Positions 63,587 to 64,000 of a stretch of DNA of 64,000 nucleotides are shown in pieces. A program made the translations under genes and the position numbers. Under the pieces are notes generated by a model. It was not told the origin of the DNA, ran no database searches, and saw only the letters and a program-made list of their open reading frames with translations. Source of the DNA: Acidobacteriota bacterium (GTDB lineage Bacteria; Acidobacteriota; UBA6911; RPQK01; DATIPO01). Numbering within the stretch: the stretch's first letter is position 1; each line of letters starts with the position of its first letter. The stretch spans positions 1 to 64,000 of the forward strand of contig DATIPQ010000101.1 of assembly GCA_035471785.1 (NCBI GenBank), read 5' to 3'.

Positions 63587-64000
63587 GCGTCCTCCTCGTC
63601 CGGCGGGTTGAGGATCTCGAAGAGACGGTTGGGACTGAGCGGGATGTCGAGAATCTCGATGTCCCCGCCCAGCGGACGCAGGGCGTCCTCGACGGCCTGG
63701 GCGAAGGCGGCGGCCACCGGAATGGCGCCCGCTTCGCCGGCCCCTTTGACGCCCAGTTCGTTGAGCGGCGAGAGGGTCTCGAAGTGGTCCATGTCCAGGT
63801 CGGGCACTTCCAGGGCCGTGGGCAGAAGGAAGTCCATGAAGGAGGCGTTCATGAGCTGGCCCGACTCGTCGAAGTGCAGTTGCTCGTAGAAGGCGTTGCC
63901 GATGCCCTGGGCCACGCCTCCCTCGATCTGTCCTTCCAGGATGAGGGGATTGATGACCCGTCCGCAGTCGTGGACGATGGCATAGCGCAGGATCTCGACG
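63583..64000 (-). CDS. molybdenum hydroxylase large subunit (CoxL/XdhA-type), C-terminal fragment
   Basis: The window holds the last 138 codons of a gene entering from the right. They read VEILRYAIVHDCGRVINPLI and EGQIEGGVAQGIGNAFYEQL, then FLLPTALEVPDLDMDHFE, LNELGVKGAGEAGAIPVAAA and ILDIPLSPNRLFEIL. This is the C-terminal molybdopterin-binding domain, including the GVKGAGEAG motif with the catalytic Glu. It is cotranscribed with the FAD subunit. The N-terminal part lies beyond 64000. Confidence 0.93.
   Translation of the reverse strand, partial: VEILRYAIVHDCGRVINPLILEGQIEGGVAQGIGNAFYEQLHFDESGQLMNASFMDFLLPTALEVPDLDMDHFETLSPLNELGVKGAGEAGAIPVAAAFAQAVEDALRPLGGDIEILDIPLSPNRLFEILNPPDEEDA

Overview
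The window looks like a chromosomal segment of a GC-rich member of the Acidobacteriota or a close relative. The grounds are two PadR regulator plus large FtsX/MacB-type permease pairs of the acidobacterial 'ADOP' kind, a winged-helix/TolB-like beta-propeller regulator, and many dispersed palindromic repeats between otherwise ordinary housekeeping genes. No tRNA, rRNA, CRISPR array, integrase or transposase gene was recognised.

Layout. 0-5.4 kb: 5' end of lon (leftward), an unknown helical protein, glcE-glcF (glycolate oxidase subunits) and murQ. 5.3-13.9 kb: an ECF sigma/anti-sigma/YbjQ operon, an APC permease, an M1 peptidase, malate dehydrogenase and isocitrate dehydrogenase, with repeats of families A, B, D, E and F between them. 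14.1-17.6 kb: PadR-ADOP pair 1 and a frameshifted DUF433 gene. 17.8-23.5 kb: repeat A2, a winged-helix/TolB-like protein, and a divergent operon encoding a secreted metallo-beta-lactamase-fold protein followed by a secreted two-domain thioredoxin-like protein. The second gene is interrupted by one in-frame UGA followed by a hairpin closely matching a bacterial SECIS element, so I read it as a selenoprotein. 23.6-27.2 kb: a cystathionine gamma-synthase-family enzyme and a FliK-like/FlhB-like flagellar pair. 27.2-32.0 kb: a complete NrtR-nadA-nadB-nadC NAD biosynthesis locus with two operator-like palindromes. 32.1-35.2 kb: PadR-ADOP pair 2 with a dyad in its promoter. 35-46 kb: mixed enzymes, membrane proteins, regulators and small exported proteins. 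46.6-54.8 kb: rhomboid, APC antiporter plus DDAH-like hydrolase, and a leftward four-gene operon (NCS1 permease, malonyl-CoA-synthetase-like ligase, cyclase-family hydrolase, amidase) that could run uptake and ring cleavage of a pyrimidine or imide to malonyl-CoA. 54.8-60.5 kb: a repeat-rich accessory stretch with two toxin-antitoxin modules. 60.5-64 kb: ftsH and the start of a xanthine-dehydrogenase/CO-dehydrogenase-type operon running off the right edge.

The two strongest observations are the candidate selenoprotein at 22.6-23.5 kb, and the fact that in four places a dispersed repeat bounded by CTAG abuts a gene so that its terminal CTAG supplies the gene's TAG stop codon (positions 7257, 9380, 18160, 55940). 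Operons are tight: ATGA-type 4-base overlaps join many neighbouring genes. All functions are inferred from sequence reading alone; no database search was run.
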